NCBI RefSeq assembly: GCF_027409185.1
Contig: NC_084462.1
Coordinates: forward strand, 155,421,490 to 155,485,489
Direction of reading: 5' to 3'
DNA length: 64,000 bases
Source of the DNA: Cynocephalus volans
Lineage: Eukaryota > Chordata > Mammalia > Dermoptera > Cynocephalidae
Shown: positions 11,181 to 34,298 of the stretch, in pieces
Numbering within the stretch: the first letter of the stretch is position 1
Layout of the letters: each line of letters opens with the position of its first letter
Made by a program: the position numbers and the translations under genes
Notes under the pieces: generated by a model
Databases searched by the model: none
What the model was told of the DNA's origin: nothing
What the model saw: the letters and a program-made list of their open reading frames with translations, nothing else

Positions 11181-14100
11181 TGCAGATGTGAAGGTTTTTC
11201 TTTTTAAATATCAAAACCACCTAACAGGATTTATTTAATGGCCAGAGGGCTGGGGTCTAGCTGCCGAGCCCCTGCTGCTTCAGGACTCTTCCTCCTGCTC
11301 TTGTCAACTTGCTTCAGGGAAGCCCAGGCCCTCCTTCTCGACCTCCTTCCCTCCACTTTCCTCCACCTTCCTCCACCTTCCCTCTCCTCCCAGCCCCTTT
11401 CTCTCCCCAGCCTTTATCCTGGTCTATCCTCTGGAGCTGAGCTCCCAATAAGGCAAAAGTTTGTGTTTAGACCCTGTGCTCCCACTTCCCAGTTCCAGCT
11501 AATCCCACACACTGCAGCTAGGATCATTATCCTCCCTGCTTGGAAGCCTGCTGCGTGCTCAGGTGTGCATCCCATATTACACCCAAGTTACTCAGCAAGG
11601 ACTTGCCTCCACCCACTCGCTCTTCACTGACCTGACAACCCCAGGCACCAACCCTGTAGACATGGCCCCTTTGTAGACAATCAGCTTTCTGCTTGCTCCT
11701 GCTTCCAAATCATCCCCTCTCCCACCACCTGCAATGCCCTCCCCTTTCTCTTTGCTAAATCAAGCAAATACGCTTCAAATAACTGGCTACCTCCTCCCCT
11801 CCAGGAAACTTTCCCCAAATAACCTCGCTGAAATCTTGTCCTCCCTTCACTTAAACACTTTTGAGACTATACCAGGATTGGCATCTCTGTAGTGTGTGCA
11901 TATGTGAGCTGTGTGTCAATGGGTTCTGCTATGTCCCCTGAGGGTCATCCTTTCCAAAGAGACCATACCCATGGTGAGATTGGTCCAGGCTGTTGACTGG
12001 CTGCAACCTCATTAGGTAGGAAGATGACCGGGTCAGGTTCGGTGTCTAGGAAGATGGCAGGACAGCGTCAGATGCAGAGGCCGCAGTGACTTTTTGACAG
12101 TGAGACTTCACAGAGCATTTTCACGAAAACCTGGCCACAAGGTGTCCTCCTCTAACCCTGCTCTGCAGCAATCATCACCTGTGAGCTGTGTCAGGTATTG
12201 CAGATGAGGTGCAGACATCCTCACCCATCACCTGAAGGGTAGTCTGGATTGTTTGGGGTCCCTGCACATTGCTGAGGGATAAAGGATCCAGGGCTACTGA
12301 TGTACACAAATTTGGCTCAGCACATAGCTCTGGCCTATTTTGTGGTTTTAAATTCAGAGATGCCAAGAACAGTGTGTTTTTGCTGCTGAGTCTGGTAACT
12401 TAACCCACAGTAACCTTTAGGTGCTTTCCAACCCTGCAATTTCTTTGCCTATTGTTCTGGTTGGAAGATGAAAAACCCTCTGTGCCATCAATTAATTTAC
12501 CAAAATAAACAACATTTCTGCCTTTCGTGACAAAGACAGCCCCTGCATGCCAATCTTAGGGCTGCCAGATTGCAGTTTCAAGTGGGTGCAGCCAGCACGG
12601 TTACAACTTACAGGTGATTTATTGCCGAGGTTATGAGAAAAGGAGAAAATGCAGCTGAGAGGGAATGGAGAAAGTGTTGTCCAGGAATCCTTTTCCTCAT
12701 CTCTAACTTCTCTGGCAACAAGTCTCTGTGCCTTTGGCTCTCTACCTTCCGCCCCCACCCCCCTCACCTTTTTTATTCTTTTTAACTGCAGATGATTTTT
12801 ATTCTTCCACTCTGTTCTATTTGACTCATTTCCAGCCCTTTCCTGACATGAGTGCAGCCTGGCCCCCTGCTTCCAAACCACATCACTGCCTGCTGGCATC
12901 TGGCAAGTATTGGCCACCCAGGACCCTGGGCTTGCTACATTTTGCCTGTGGGTCTGGTTCCTTCATCTAAGAGTGCTGCTGGGGTGGTTGATTTGATACA
13001 CTCTAGAAACAATATCCAGACTGCAGATGCAACCTCACTCGGGCTCCTTTCCTGAACACTGAGTGAATAGGGACACGATGCATTGGAAAGGGAGGAGGCA
13101 GGCATGGATCTGAGACACAGAGTTGCTGGGAAGGATTTGCTCAGGTAGGCAGAGTGGCGGGTTTGGGGGTGGAGGCTCTGAATGGCACCAGCCAGGGACC
13201 ATTAGAGATCATTTTGGGGGAGTTAAAAGCAGTGATTAAGTCTGAGAACATTGTCTCCTTCATCTCAGCTCCTGCTGAGAACTGTAATCACTACTCCTAT
13301 CACCACCACTGCTCTCTGAGGCTCAGCTCACTGGTTTGTTAGGTAGGAGAGAAGAGAAAGGACCCACCAATCTTCCTCAGACACCTGCTCCTCCAGCTTC
13401 CTGCTTCCTACCGCCTACCTCTGAGAACTTTGCAATTCAGATGGTTATCTTTCCCAAGACTTTATCTCCTCCAATTCCAGGAATTCCTTGGGCTGGACAG
13501 TGAGCAAGTATTTGTTGTGCATGGTTTTAAGGTGCCTTGTGTTAAAAACAGACACAGCCCATCTTCATGGAGCTCACAGTTGCTCCTGGAGTCAAAGTAA
13601 ACACAGATAACAATGGAAACATGAAGAGAAACTAGAGACTAATTTCCTTATAGGCAATCACAGGAAACTCCACACTTTCTGCTTTCATCTTGCTCTTGTT
13701 ACCTCCCCACTGCCTCCCCCATGATTCCGTCCTGGAAAAGTTTGGACACAACACCCCAGTGGAGCCTCTTTATCTAGGTCCTGTCCAAGGAGACAAAGAA
13801 GTGGCCCTAACTCTCTCTGGGGGGAGTAGCTAGGCAGAGAAATCATGATAATAAAATCTAATTAACAATTTACAGACCAGACTAAGAGTGAGTTGTTTGC
13901 TGTGGATCCAATTCAATACTCAACGTGCAACTGCGGTGCACACTGGGCATTGTGCTATGTCTTAGCAGGAGTACAAAAATGAACAAGGAAAGTGTTGCCT
14001 CTAGGAGCATGTCCTCCATGCACTTATATTATTTGATTTTCAAAACTTCAATTCATACAGGATCTTTTGGATTATAGTACTTCGTGGTACTAATGATTCT

Positions 14101-14724
14101 CAGACTTTTCCCCTGAACTACCACTGAAGTCATAGTATCAATGTCTGCAAAATCTCATGTGAGTTTTTATATGAAATTTATATTCTACTCTGAAAAAATA
14201 TATGAAATCAAAAATATGAAAATCACTATTGATTTTCATATAAAATGATCCTCCTCTTCCCAACCCCACACTCCTTGAAGTCTGGTTAGAACATTGAAGC
14301 AGCAGGAAAATGGGTTACTCTTATCCTGTCTTTTGTACCCTGGCATACTATCTTACATCCCAGGTACCCCTGAGAGTCGGGGTGTTAGATACTCAATATC
14401 TATTTATTGACTTCAAAACCTAGAGAGATATAGACAGCAGGGCTTCAGAATTCTCCCCCCTTCTCAGACTGCCTCTTCGGTCTGACCTTGCCAGACAGCT
14501 CGTCTTTTCACTTTTCCCACCTTGCCCCTCTACACCATCAAGCCTTCTGGTCTGGGACATCCCTTCCCTGGCTTCCTTCTTTCTGTGCCTTTCTCAGGGC
14601 AGGCTCCTTGTTTAGTTCTGGTCCTTGTTTTTTCATTTGGTACTGCTTTTGGTTTTGGACACACAACCATTTAAGTAGCCCCAAGGCCAATAGTGGCAAA
14701 AAAAAAAAAAGGTCATTAAACAAT

Positions 14725-15115
14725 CATTTCAATAATTACTTCTTTCAAAAAGTGTTTATTGGCCAACTGCTCCTTAGACTAAGAGCTGTGCTAGACACTG
14801 GGAATATAGGGATGAGCAAATAGAAATGTTGTCTATCCCAATGATGTTTACAAGTTACTGGGAAAGACAGACATTAGTTAAACAATCATACCAGTATGTA
14901 ATTTTGAACTGAGCCATGAAGGGAGAGAAGAGAGTGCTATGAGAATGTATAGCAAAGTACTTGATCGGATCTGGGAGAGGTGGTCAGGGAAGCCTTCCCT
15001 GAGAAAGAGACATTTTAGCAAAAATGTGGAGGATGAGTAGGAGTTAACTAAATGAAAGTGGGTAGGAGTGAGGGGGAGCATTCCAGACAGAGGAAAAGCA
15101 TGTGTAAGGTTCCCA
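14725..15115 (+). repeat. Old interspersed repeat, family not assigned
   Basis: The block contains 'gtgctagacactgggaatat', 'ggtggtcagggaagccttcc' and 'ggagcattccagacagagg', the phrase order of a common ancient mammalian repeat. I do not assign the family. Confidence 0.4.
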
Positions 15116-15559
15116 TGCCTGGGGGAAGGGAGAGGAGGCAACTTGAGGAACTGAAAGGAGACCGATGTTACTGGAGCATACACAGAGAAAGGAGAAGTGG
15201 TGTAAGACTGCTGGAGAGTAGGTGGGTGCCAGAATTCTCAAATCCAAGTAGATAACCATAGCTGGGAATATACTGGGTGCACAGTCAGAACATAACCAAA
15301 TATGCTTACTTAGTTCCATAGTAAAGTCAGTAGGAGGAACTTTAAGTAAAAACAAACAGTTCAGGAGGAGGTAAATTCACTGTATAAATATTCCAAAAAA
15401 ATCTCAGAAGACATGTTTGATGAATGAATGAAAGACTGGATGGATGATAGATGAATAAAGATCTAGTACAGTGTTAGATGTCTCCATTTCCAGCCATGCT
15501 CCAAACAAAAGCCTGACCTGGCTCTGCCTCTTCCAGAGCAAATCAATCACAATGTTCTT

Positions 15560-15772
15560 CCTTCTTGTTGCCATGGCACTCTGTACATGTGACTATCATG
15601 GCATTGTCCCACCACCTCATAGTGATGGTTTGCTGCTAGCCTCTCCCACAGACTCTGGGCAACTTGAAGGCAGGGACAATGCCTCACTCATTTTTTCATC
15701 CCTAGCATCCAGCACAGTGCCTGGCACATAATAGGTGCTCAGTTAAGTGAGGGTTGAAGGAATGCATACTGT
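15560..15772 (+). repeat. LINE-2 3' end
   Basis: 'ttgaaggcagggacaatgcc' followed by 'agcacagtgcctggcacata' and 'ataggtgctcagttaa' is the typical 3' end of L2 in sense orientation. Confidence 0.65.
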
Positions 15773-16134
15773 CCTGTCTATATAAATTCAGCTAGCCTGC
15801 ATGATGATCAGGATGACAGAAGTGTGCAGTAGCCTAAGCCTTTTATACCCTCGGGACTAACAACAAACATTTCAGAGAGCCAGCTGCATTCCAGGTCTGT
15901 TTTGTAGCCAAGAAAAAAGAAAGTGTTTACGGAGTCAATCTTAACCTTGTTCTTATGGTGATCAAATCCAGGACCTTGTTTCTCTTGTGGGCTTTTCTGT
16001 GGGTGTGTCCAGCTAGCTCATCAAGTCAACAGGATCTAAGTAGGAAAATCCAAAGGATTAACTGCTAGTTCTCTGCACTAGCCTATGATATTAACATTCT
16101 AGCATGAATATCCTTTGTATTTCCAAGCTACATG

Positions 16135-16270
16135 GGCACTTCATTTCCTTTTGTCCATATAACCACTCTATGAGGTATTTAACTAAAAGAGGTTACATGG
16201 TTCATCCAAGGTCACACAGCAAATTAGTCAGGCCTAGAGGCTTTTCTCCTACATTCCACTGCCTTACTCC
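16135..16270 (-). repeat. MIR SINE, antisense
   Basis: 'aaccactctatgaggtattt' then 'ggtcacacagcaaattagtc' is the antisense order of MIR. Confidence 0.6.
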
Positions 16271-17199
16271 CTATCCCAGCACTTTCCCTTTACTCATCTT
16301 GAAAGAAAATGGTTCTCAGTGGCCACAGTCTGGGAGATGCTCCATGTAGCTCTTTGGGCCTTGTTCCTGCTGGGCTGAGCATTGGCAAGCTCTGGTGGGA
16401 AGCCGAGGGTGTCTGCCAGGGGCTGCAGGGATTCAGTGTACCAGAGAAAAGGGAGTTGCATAAGCCAGATCCACTTTCCCTCACCCTCCCAGAGGCAACC
16501 TGATACAACTTGCAGCTACAGAGCCATCTCTGTGACCCAGACAGGAGCAATCAAGAGGGAGAGGCTTGCTAAACTGAAGACAGCAGCCAGGAGGGGTGGG
16601 AGAGCCATTTCCACCTGAGCCCATGGCCAGGGAGCCTTCGGGCTGGAGACAAGCTAGTGTTGTCAATGAGTCCTAGTGACAGATGACAGCTAGTTTCTAG
16701 AAGATGTGAGCCCTCGTCCTGCTCTAGAGCTGCCCACCCAGGATCGGGCACTACCCCTTCCTTAAGAGAATGAAACCAAGTCAACTGTTACTCTTCCCTC
16801 CCCTTTGGAGACGAGGTTGTTATACGGTTAAATGATCAGATCCAAACCTAAAGAAAAATGGCATTTTTCCCTATTAAAAAAAATCATTAAACAATCGCTG
16901 AGTGCTGAGTCTAGGCATTTACTTAAAGATAAAAGGGCAGTCAATTCTCAAGATGTTTACAGTCTAATAGGAAGGTAAGCTGACACATAAAAATTATACA
17001 TGAAAAAGAATGTGGTTGTGTCATAAAGAGAGGATTAGAATCTGGCTTAGTGAAGGCAAACCAGAGTGCGGCATGGGGGACGCCATCAGTCTTGAAAGGA
17101 ACCTGGAATGAAATTTGGAAGGCAAATGAATGGCAAACTCCTATGATTCCAGGCCACTGAGTGGTTTCTATGGCTGCTACCTTCCTTTCTTATCTAGGA

Positions 17200-17390
17200 T
17201 GATAATAACACTACTAATGACCTTTCTCGGGTACTTATTATGAGTGCTTTGCTTCCACCATTTCATGTCATCGTTAGAACCACCCCAAGATGGGCGAGGA
17301 AATTGAGGCCTTAAGAGGTTAAGTAATTTATCCAAAGTCAGTCAGCTGAGAAAAGCTGGAGGTGAGATATAAACCCAGTTTGTATTTAAA
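17200..17390 (-). repeat. MIR SINE, antisense
   Basis: 'gaggaaattgaggccttaag' and 'ttaagtaatttatccaaagt' are the MIR core read in antisense. Confidence 0.65.
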
Positions 17391-18689
17391 TTTTCGAATG
17401 TTATAGAACTCCATAAACAACTACTGCTTCCAAAAGTGAAAACCTCCCCACAGATTCTGGGGAAATGCTCAATTGTCCTGTGGAGCAGTCCATTCTGGTG
17501 GCATCTCTCTCTCTCATGCCAAACTTCTTGATGCTAAAGCTCCCTAGAAGGGGCTGAGACAAAGAACTCTAAGCAGGTAAAGGCAAGATTAGGAGAGAAA
17601 ATCAACACCACACATCTCAGAATTCTGAAGAATCTGGTGAAGGTCCTCTGGGCCAAACATATCTGAGAAGGTCTCTAAATCAAATGTGTTGGCCTTAGTC
17701 TCAGTTCTAAATCCCTCTGGACTTCAGGGATTTTCTTCACCCTCACAGGTATAAGCAACTGAAAAGAAATCAGTCTGTGTCTGCTTGGCAGTGGTGCCCA
17801 AACTTCCCTTCTGTGTCTTGATGAATCACAAACTGTTCGTCCTGATAGAGGCTTTGGACATGATCTAGTCCTATCTCTTCAATTTATACATCACACATTA
17901 ACAATAGTTAGTGGCAGAGCCACTGGGATGTTTTCTCTTTGTTTCAGTGAAAGATCACCTTACCGCTAAACACTGATTGAAGAGTTATTTCCCTTGATTG
18001 TGAAACACAGGAAAGAATCTTACAACTGTGTGTGCATACATTGAAACTCTCTGCCAAACCTCATCTTTCACATTTGACCTATCTGCAGTACCCCTTTCGT
18101 GGCAGGGGCATGTGGGTGGGTAGGGGGTGTAGAGAGCAGAGCAATGAATTTCTCTACTGCTGAGAGTTGAGACTGCTGCTGTCAGCCTGCCCTTCTGCTT
18201 TCTGATCTGCTACACCCAGCATCTCTGCCATGTTCAAGGCCAAAAGCCATTCGTATTGTCTGCCAGGCTCGTTATTAGTCTGACCCACTGGCAGTCAGAG
18301 CTAAGCTGATCCTTTCACCTACTGGCTGCTTATCTGGGACATATGATTTGTGGAGAAGGGTCTGCCAGAAGAGGATTCAAGCCTTTCCCTCTCAGAATTC
18401 CTGCAGATGTGGGTAGCTGTGCTGACATGCCAGGTTTGTTCCAGAATCTCTTGTCCTTACTCTCCATTTGGAACAGCAAATATCTGGGCTCTGTGGCTAC
18501 CACAGGGCAATGAGCAAAAAAACAGGCAGAGAATGTCTGTGGAAAGTAAAAGAGGTCACTGTCCTTCTTCTGTCCCAGTCACCAGGAGCTGGCCAGGCCC
18601 ACTCACTCACATTGCTCACCCTCTTCTAGGACACTAAAGCTACCTATGCAGCTCCTCTCCTGGGTTCCACCCTCCCCTCCACCCCTTTT

Positions 18690-18800
18690 AAGGAACCAAA
18701 CCCCTGGTTTGGAGAGCTTGATAGGTTCCCATAGCAATGGGCCTTTTAGCTGTTTCCATGGCAACCAACACCCAGACCACTTAGTTGCTAGTCAACTGAC
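18690..18800. promoter_or_regulatory. Cluster of small palindromes with X-box-like (RFX) motifs
   Basis: Within about 100 bp lie four imperfect or perfect palindromes. They are ccaaacccctggtttgg (18,696-18,712), gttcccatagcaat (18,725-18,738), gtttccatggcaac (18,752-18,765, close to the RFX X-box form GTTGCCATGGAAAC on the other strand) and agttgctagtcaact (18,783-18,797). The site lies about 4.3 kb beyond the NPC2 3' end. That it is a distal regulatory element is inference from motif density only. Confidence 0.35.
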
Positions 18801-19848
18801 AGCTGTAAGTGAATTGGGATCAGTTTAGAATCTGAGGGACAGGCCAGGGGATTCTCTTCGGAGAAAAACACACAACCATCCAAAATGATTCAACTCCTCT
18901 AGACTTTTAGACAACACCTGTGGAGTCCAGAGCCACTTTCTGCCGTGGGTCACATAACATTGCCCCCACTCCCGCCCCCATTCCCAACACACACACTGCA
19001 GACAACTCAACTGAGAATCCCAGGTCTCTAAAGAAGGCACCCCCCTGACCTCTATTTCCTATTCTGTCTCCTTTCCAGAGGGCCCTTGGGAAAAACGCTT
19101 GTTTAATGACTCTCACCTCCTTCTTACACCTCTTTTCCCTGTACCAGTGCTCTTCCTATGTACCATGACTGTTCTCATACCAACCCAGTGATGGAAGCAT
19201 TATTTGCTTTCTGGATTATCCGAAGTGGATGGCTAATCCCAGATCATCTTCTTTGGTTGACCTCACCTATTTCAAGCCAACCTTTCTATGTCTAGAGGGT
19301 GTTCTCAAAGAACACTCTGCTTTATCAACCTTTGCAAAGCATAATCAAGATCACTCTGTTCCATTTTAAAAAATCAACTAAGAACTCAAAACCAAACAGG
19401 CAGAGCCTGAAATTACTCCATGAATGTTGCTTTTTATTAGCATGAAGTTTTGACTAAATACCAGGCCTCACAATTTATGTAAGAGAAGAGTTGGGTCTAA
19501 GCCTCCAAGGCTTGCTCAGTGGACAAGAAAAGCATGAGACTGTCATTGGAAAGAACATGACCTTTTTTATATACCTAAGATTCAGTGCTTCTCAACATTT
19601 TAATGACTTGGGGGTACCTGTGAACCATCTGTAAAAGATGACCTTTCAAACTAATCCCCCCATGGGAGCCCTACCTAGCTCACGGCTGCAGGCTCCAGGT
19701 AGCCCCATGATGGCTGGTAAATAGTCACAAGCTGTTGTGTTCCCCTTCTGCTCTGATGGAAGGGTGTATATCAGCTGAACTGCTTTTCTTCTTTTTCAGT
19801 TTTCAAAAAATTTTATTTACTTTTAATTTAATAACTTATTTTTTTGAC

Positions 19849-19969
19849 AAGCCTACAGCACCTGGTATTCCTAGGTGGTCTCTCACCCAAGTACTAACCA
19901 GTCCCGATCCTGCTTAGCTTCTGAGATCAGTCACGATTGGGCATGTTCTGGGTTGTATGGCTGTGGACT
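19849..19969 (-). pseudogene. 5S rRNA retropseudogene
   Basis: The reverse complement reads as a nearly complete 5S rRNA. It starts 'gtccacagccatacaaccc', passes through 'gatctcagaagctaagcagg' and 'ggttagtacttggg', and ends 'aataccaggtgctgtaggctt', with about 15 substitutions from the mammalian gene by eye. A run of T/A-rich bases on the lower-coordinate side (19,839-19,845 on the plus strand) looks like a short A tail at its 3' end, so it is a retrocopy rather than part of a 5S cluster. The internal control region is altered and it is probably silent. Confidence 0.9.
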
Positions 19970-20921
19970 ATGTTCTATGTCTTAACCAATGTTTCTCCAC
20001 CTTTTTTTTTCATTATTACTTCCTTAAAGAGTCTTTTTTGACCTTTTATTTTATTTTATTTTTTGGAGGCTGGCTGGTAAGAAGTTTTTAGACCTTTTAA
20101 TTCTAATGAACCACCCCATGACGTTAATATCACAGATATAATGTACATCTGTTTCTGTATTGTATGTGTACTCATGCTTTATACATAAAAAGAGTAAGAT
20201 TTTTTTCTCCCCAAGAACAAATTTTCACAAAGAATGCATGGTATAAGCAATGAAGGGTTTACAGTAGTAAAATGTTTATTTTTTTTTTATTTAAAAAATA
20301 AGTGGGGAGAAGAGAAATATATTTTAGCCCTTAGATATGTAGATTATTTCCAAAATAGTTTAACACTCAACTAGTCAGTTGTATCAGAATCAATATTCCC
20401 TGAAGTAGGCATTGTTCTCAGCTACAGGCAGTCCTCATTTTGCATGGTAGTGTGGGTCTTGTCTTCTTTTAACAAATGAGGGCAGAGGAGTATGAAATGC
20501 AGGGAGCTGTTAGCCTCAAAGGAGCTAAATGACAATGAGGAATCTTCTGAGAATAGGGAGATAGCAGACACACATGAGAGCTGAGCTTTTCTGGGCCCCT
20601 CTGAAAGTTCCTGTGCACAGAGGATAGCCTCATTTTTCTGAGGTGACTATCATCATACATCAAATTGCACCTTCTGATTTTCTTGCTGTTTCTACACAAA
20701 GAATACTGTCTGTCTCCTAGAATAATAACTAACATCTGCAGAGGGTATACCGTGAGGGGCCTTCAAGACGTTCATGGAAAATGCATATTATAAAAAAACT
20801 ATACATGGATTTCAAAATTTTTTTGCACCAAAATAGATTTGTATTAACTTGTTATGTCTGAATAGTTTGAGACACTCAGAAGAATAAGGCATCAGTTCAA
20901 AAAGAGTCACTATCAGAGAAC

Positions 20922-21164
20922 ATGAATTCTGTCAAAACTGAAGCAAGGACAAAGGTCAAATTTACGGTAAAGCTTGGGTGGAGGAATGGTGAAATCACTG
21001 ATGCTTTACAAAAAGACTATGGGGACAATGTTCCAAAGAAATCAGCAATTTACAAATGGATAACTCATTTTAAGAAGGGACAAGACAATGTTGAAAATGA
21101 AGCCCAAAGCAGCAGACCATCCACATCAATTTGTGAGAAAAAATTAACCTTATTCATACCCTAA
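20922..21164 (+). pseudogene. Mariner transposase, N-terminal fragment
   Basis: This 80-codon open stretch is the DNA-binding part of the transposase. It has a helix-turn-helix layout with the segments KLGWRNGEITDAL and YKWITHFKKGQ, and an RPSTS linker near its end, as in mariner proteins of the SETMAR type. The frame is interrupted just after it, by a frameshift and a stop near 21,160-21,180, so no complete transposase can be made. It is part of the 20,748-22,021 element. Confidence 0.85.
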
Positions 21165-21398
21165 TTGAAAAGGACTGACAATTAACAGCAGAAACAATAG
21201 CCAACACCATAGACATCTCAATTGGTTCAGCTTACACAATTCTAACTGAAAAATTATAGTTCAGCAAACTTTCCACTCAATGGGCGCCAAAACTGTTAAG
21301 CCCAGATCAGTTGCAGACAAGAGCAGAACTTTCAATGGAAATTTTAAACAAGTGGGATTAAAATCCTGACGCACTTCTTCAAAGAATTGTAACAGGAG

Positions 21399-21728
21399 AT
21401 GACACATGGCTTTACTAGTATGATCCTGAAGACAAAACATGATCAAAGCAGTGACAACCAAGACGTGGAGGTGGTTCAGTCAAAGCAAAAGCATACTGGC
21501 CAAGAGCAAAGGTCACAGCACCAGTTTTTTTGGGATGTTCAAGGCATTTTGCTTGACTTTCTGGAGGGCCAAAGAACAGTAACATCTGCTTATTATGAGA
21601 GTGTTTGGAGAAAGCTGGCCAAAGCTTTAGCAGAAAAATGTCTGGGAAAGCTTCACCAGTCCTTCTCCACCATAACAGTGCTCCTGCTCATTCCTCTTAT
21701 AGAACAAGGGCAATTTTGCAAATTTTGA
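21399..21728 (+). pseudogene. Mariner transposase, catalytic-domain fragment
   Basis: This 109-codon stretch covers the middle of the DDE/D catalytic domain. A degraded GD(E/D)TW-like motif occurs immediately upstream ('gatgacacatgg', near 21,397-21,408). The phrases FWDVQGILL, VDFLEGQ-like and YYESVWRKLAKALAEK are typical of mariners. The expected HHDNAPAH catalytic block that should follow at about 21,665-21,690 is garbled by a frameshift. It is a dead copy. Confidence 0.8.
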
Positions 21729-22034
21729 TGAGAAATCATTAAGCATCCATCTCACAGCCCTGATTTGGCTTTCTGACTCCTTTTTGTTTCCTAATCCTAA
21801 AAAATCTTTAAAGCACACCCATTTTTCTTCAGTTAATAATATAAAAAAGACTGCATTGACATGGTTAAATTCCCAGGACCCTCAGTTCTTTAAATGTCTG
21901 GTATCATTGCTTACAAAAGTATCCTGAAGTTGATGGAGGTTATGTTGAGAAATAAAGTTTATATTTTTAATTTTTAGCTTTTAATTCAATTTTTCCATGA
22001 ACTTTTTGAAGTCCTCTTGTATATGTCAAGGGTC

Positions 22035-22205
22035 ATTCTAAGACATGTCTAATCTCATTTAATCCTCACAGCTGTACTATTATCGTCCCTATTTAGCAGG
22101 TAAGGAAACTAAAGCACAGAGAGATAAAGTTACTTAAAGATTGCACTGGAAGTCCAGTTAATTGGGAATCTGAAGCCAGAGACCATAGCAGTAAACCATC
22201 TTTGG
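22035..22205 (-). repeat. MIR SINE, antisense
   Basis: 'tctcatttaatcctcacagc' and 'aaggaaactaaagcacagag' give the antisense MIR order. It abuts the right end of the mariner. Confidence 0.75.
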
Positions 22206-23139
22206 AATTTACACAATTCTGACCCACCTAGGGTCCAGCATGGGAGAACAGAGTGGGCTGTGCCTGTAGACTCAGTGTGAGAGGATACAAAAAAGAACTT
22301 AGCTAAGGAGTACAGTGGTTGAATGCCTTAATTAAGCTTGGCTGTTGATAACTTTATTCCTGATCCATTGCTGTCCCCTGGTGGTTTTCCTGGGAAACTC
22401 ATAGGCCAAAGAAATGCAAAAGTCTAGTGAAATTACTGGTTTGAAAAGAACCGGAACTAAATGAATTATTTGCTCATAGACACTTTGTAGAAACTCAACT
22501 AAGAAAAGAGTTCCTTCCTTTTGCCCCAACCTAACAACAGATAATCTTCCAAGGTCCACATTACTCCACTCAACTGTGAATAGGGTTGTAATCCCTGTGC
22601 CACCAAAAACTGATTGATAGTACATTGATTTAAAACAAACATAATATGCTCATATATGCCCCATGATTCTACTTGTACTTCAAAAGTAGGAAACTTTAAG
22701 ACTTAATTAATTTAGCCATTACTTGCTACAACTTCACATTTCATCTTCAAGCTTTTGGGCTTTCCTCATCATGGTAGAGGGTTCCCAAAAGATCAGTGTC
22801 TCATCCTAACCTATAACCCTTAACCCTACTCCTCTACCTGTCCCCCCACGAATTCAGTTCCCTCAGCCTTTCAGGTGTTGTTGTTATTCAACCAGGTGAG
22901 GTGTGATTTTATCACTTCTTTCAAGTATACTTGGTGGTATAAGATTGTGCAAAATTAAGCAAAACAAGGTCATTTTGTATAAAATAGATAAGGTCTAACT
23001 GGGCAAAAAAGAGAAAAAATGTATTTTCTAAAAGAATCATGTCTTCAGTGCACTCTGGGACCACTGAATTGGTGGCTCACCTTCCATGGATCTAGGGGAA
23101 AATATTCCGTCTGAAAGCAGGTGACCACAGACAAATGCA

Positions 23140-32750
<9,611 letters not shown>

Positions 32751-33118
32751 GTCACCGGCAACCACAGCTGAGCCCGCCCGCGCTCCGCCCCGGGTGAGCC
32801 CGGCCCGAATCGGTGCGGCCCAGATGCCCGCTATCTCCGCCCACCTTGTCCGCTCAGGGGCCGGCCGGCAGTGCCTCTCCGCCCCTCCCCACCCCTCGCC
32901 TCAGCGCTCCGCCCCGGCTTTATCGGTGCGTCCCCGCTGTCGCAGCCGGGAGCATTTCTAGCCAATGAAACCCCTTCTTCTCCTGAACTACCCAATAGAC
33001 AGGCTCCAGGGCTGGGTCTCAGTTGCGGTCCCGCCCTCCGGCTCATTCCCCGCGCCCCCTGAGGCCCAGGCGGAGGAGGGGAAACGAGCGGCGCTAGGGG
33101 CGGGGTTTGTGGAGGAAG

Positions 33119-34298
<1,180 letters not shown>

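Larger units (their letters stand above)
20748..22021 (+). mobile_element. Mariner (Tc1/mariner) DNA transposon, nearly full length, inactive
   Basis: The element is about 1.27 kb, the usual mariner size. Its ends are inverted: the left end reads 'ccttcaagacgttcatgg', and the right end on the other strand reads 'gacttcaaaaagttcatgg'. TA dinucleotides lie at both edges, as expected for mariner target duplication. The plus strand carries the remains of one transposase gene. The amino-terminal helix-turn-helix part (20,922-21,164) includes APKKSA-type and YKWITHFKKGQ segments. Later parts, at about 21,399-21,728, include the WDVQGILL and YYESVWRKLAKALAEK segments. Frameshifts and stops break it in several places. 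Two short palindromic relatives occur at 29,632-29,713 and 35,702-35,782. Confidence 0.88.
1..23139. other. Intergenic region without a recognisable gene
   Basis: I find no exon with coding character here. The open frames are short and overlap on both strands, and none matches a family I know. By human gene order this is the space between SYNDIG1L and the 3' end of NPC2, which is an inference from synteny. The stretch holds scattered MIR and L2 relics, the L1, SINE, mariner and 5S copies listed separately, and otherwise unannotatable unique sequence. Confidence 0.75.

Noticed and set aside
19801-20100. A further t-SINE fragment near the 5S copy (ggctggctggtaag at about 20,066)
   Set aside because: Too short to separate from chance; no tRNA-like boxes around it.
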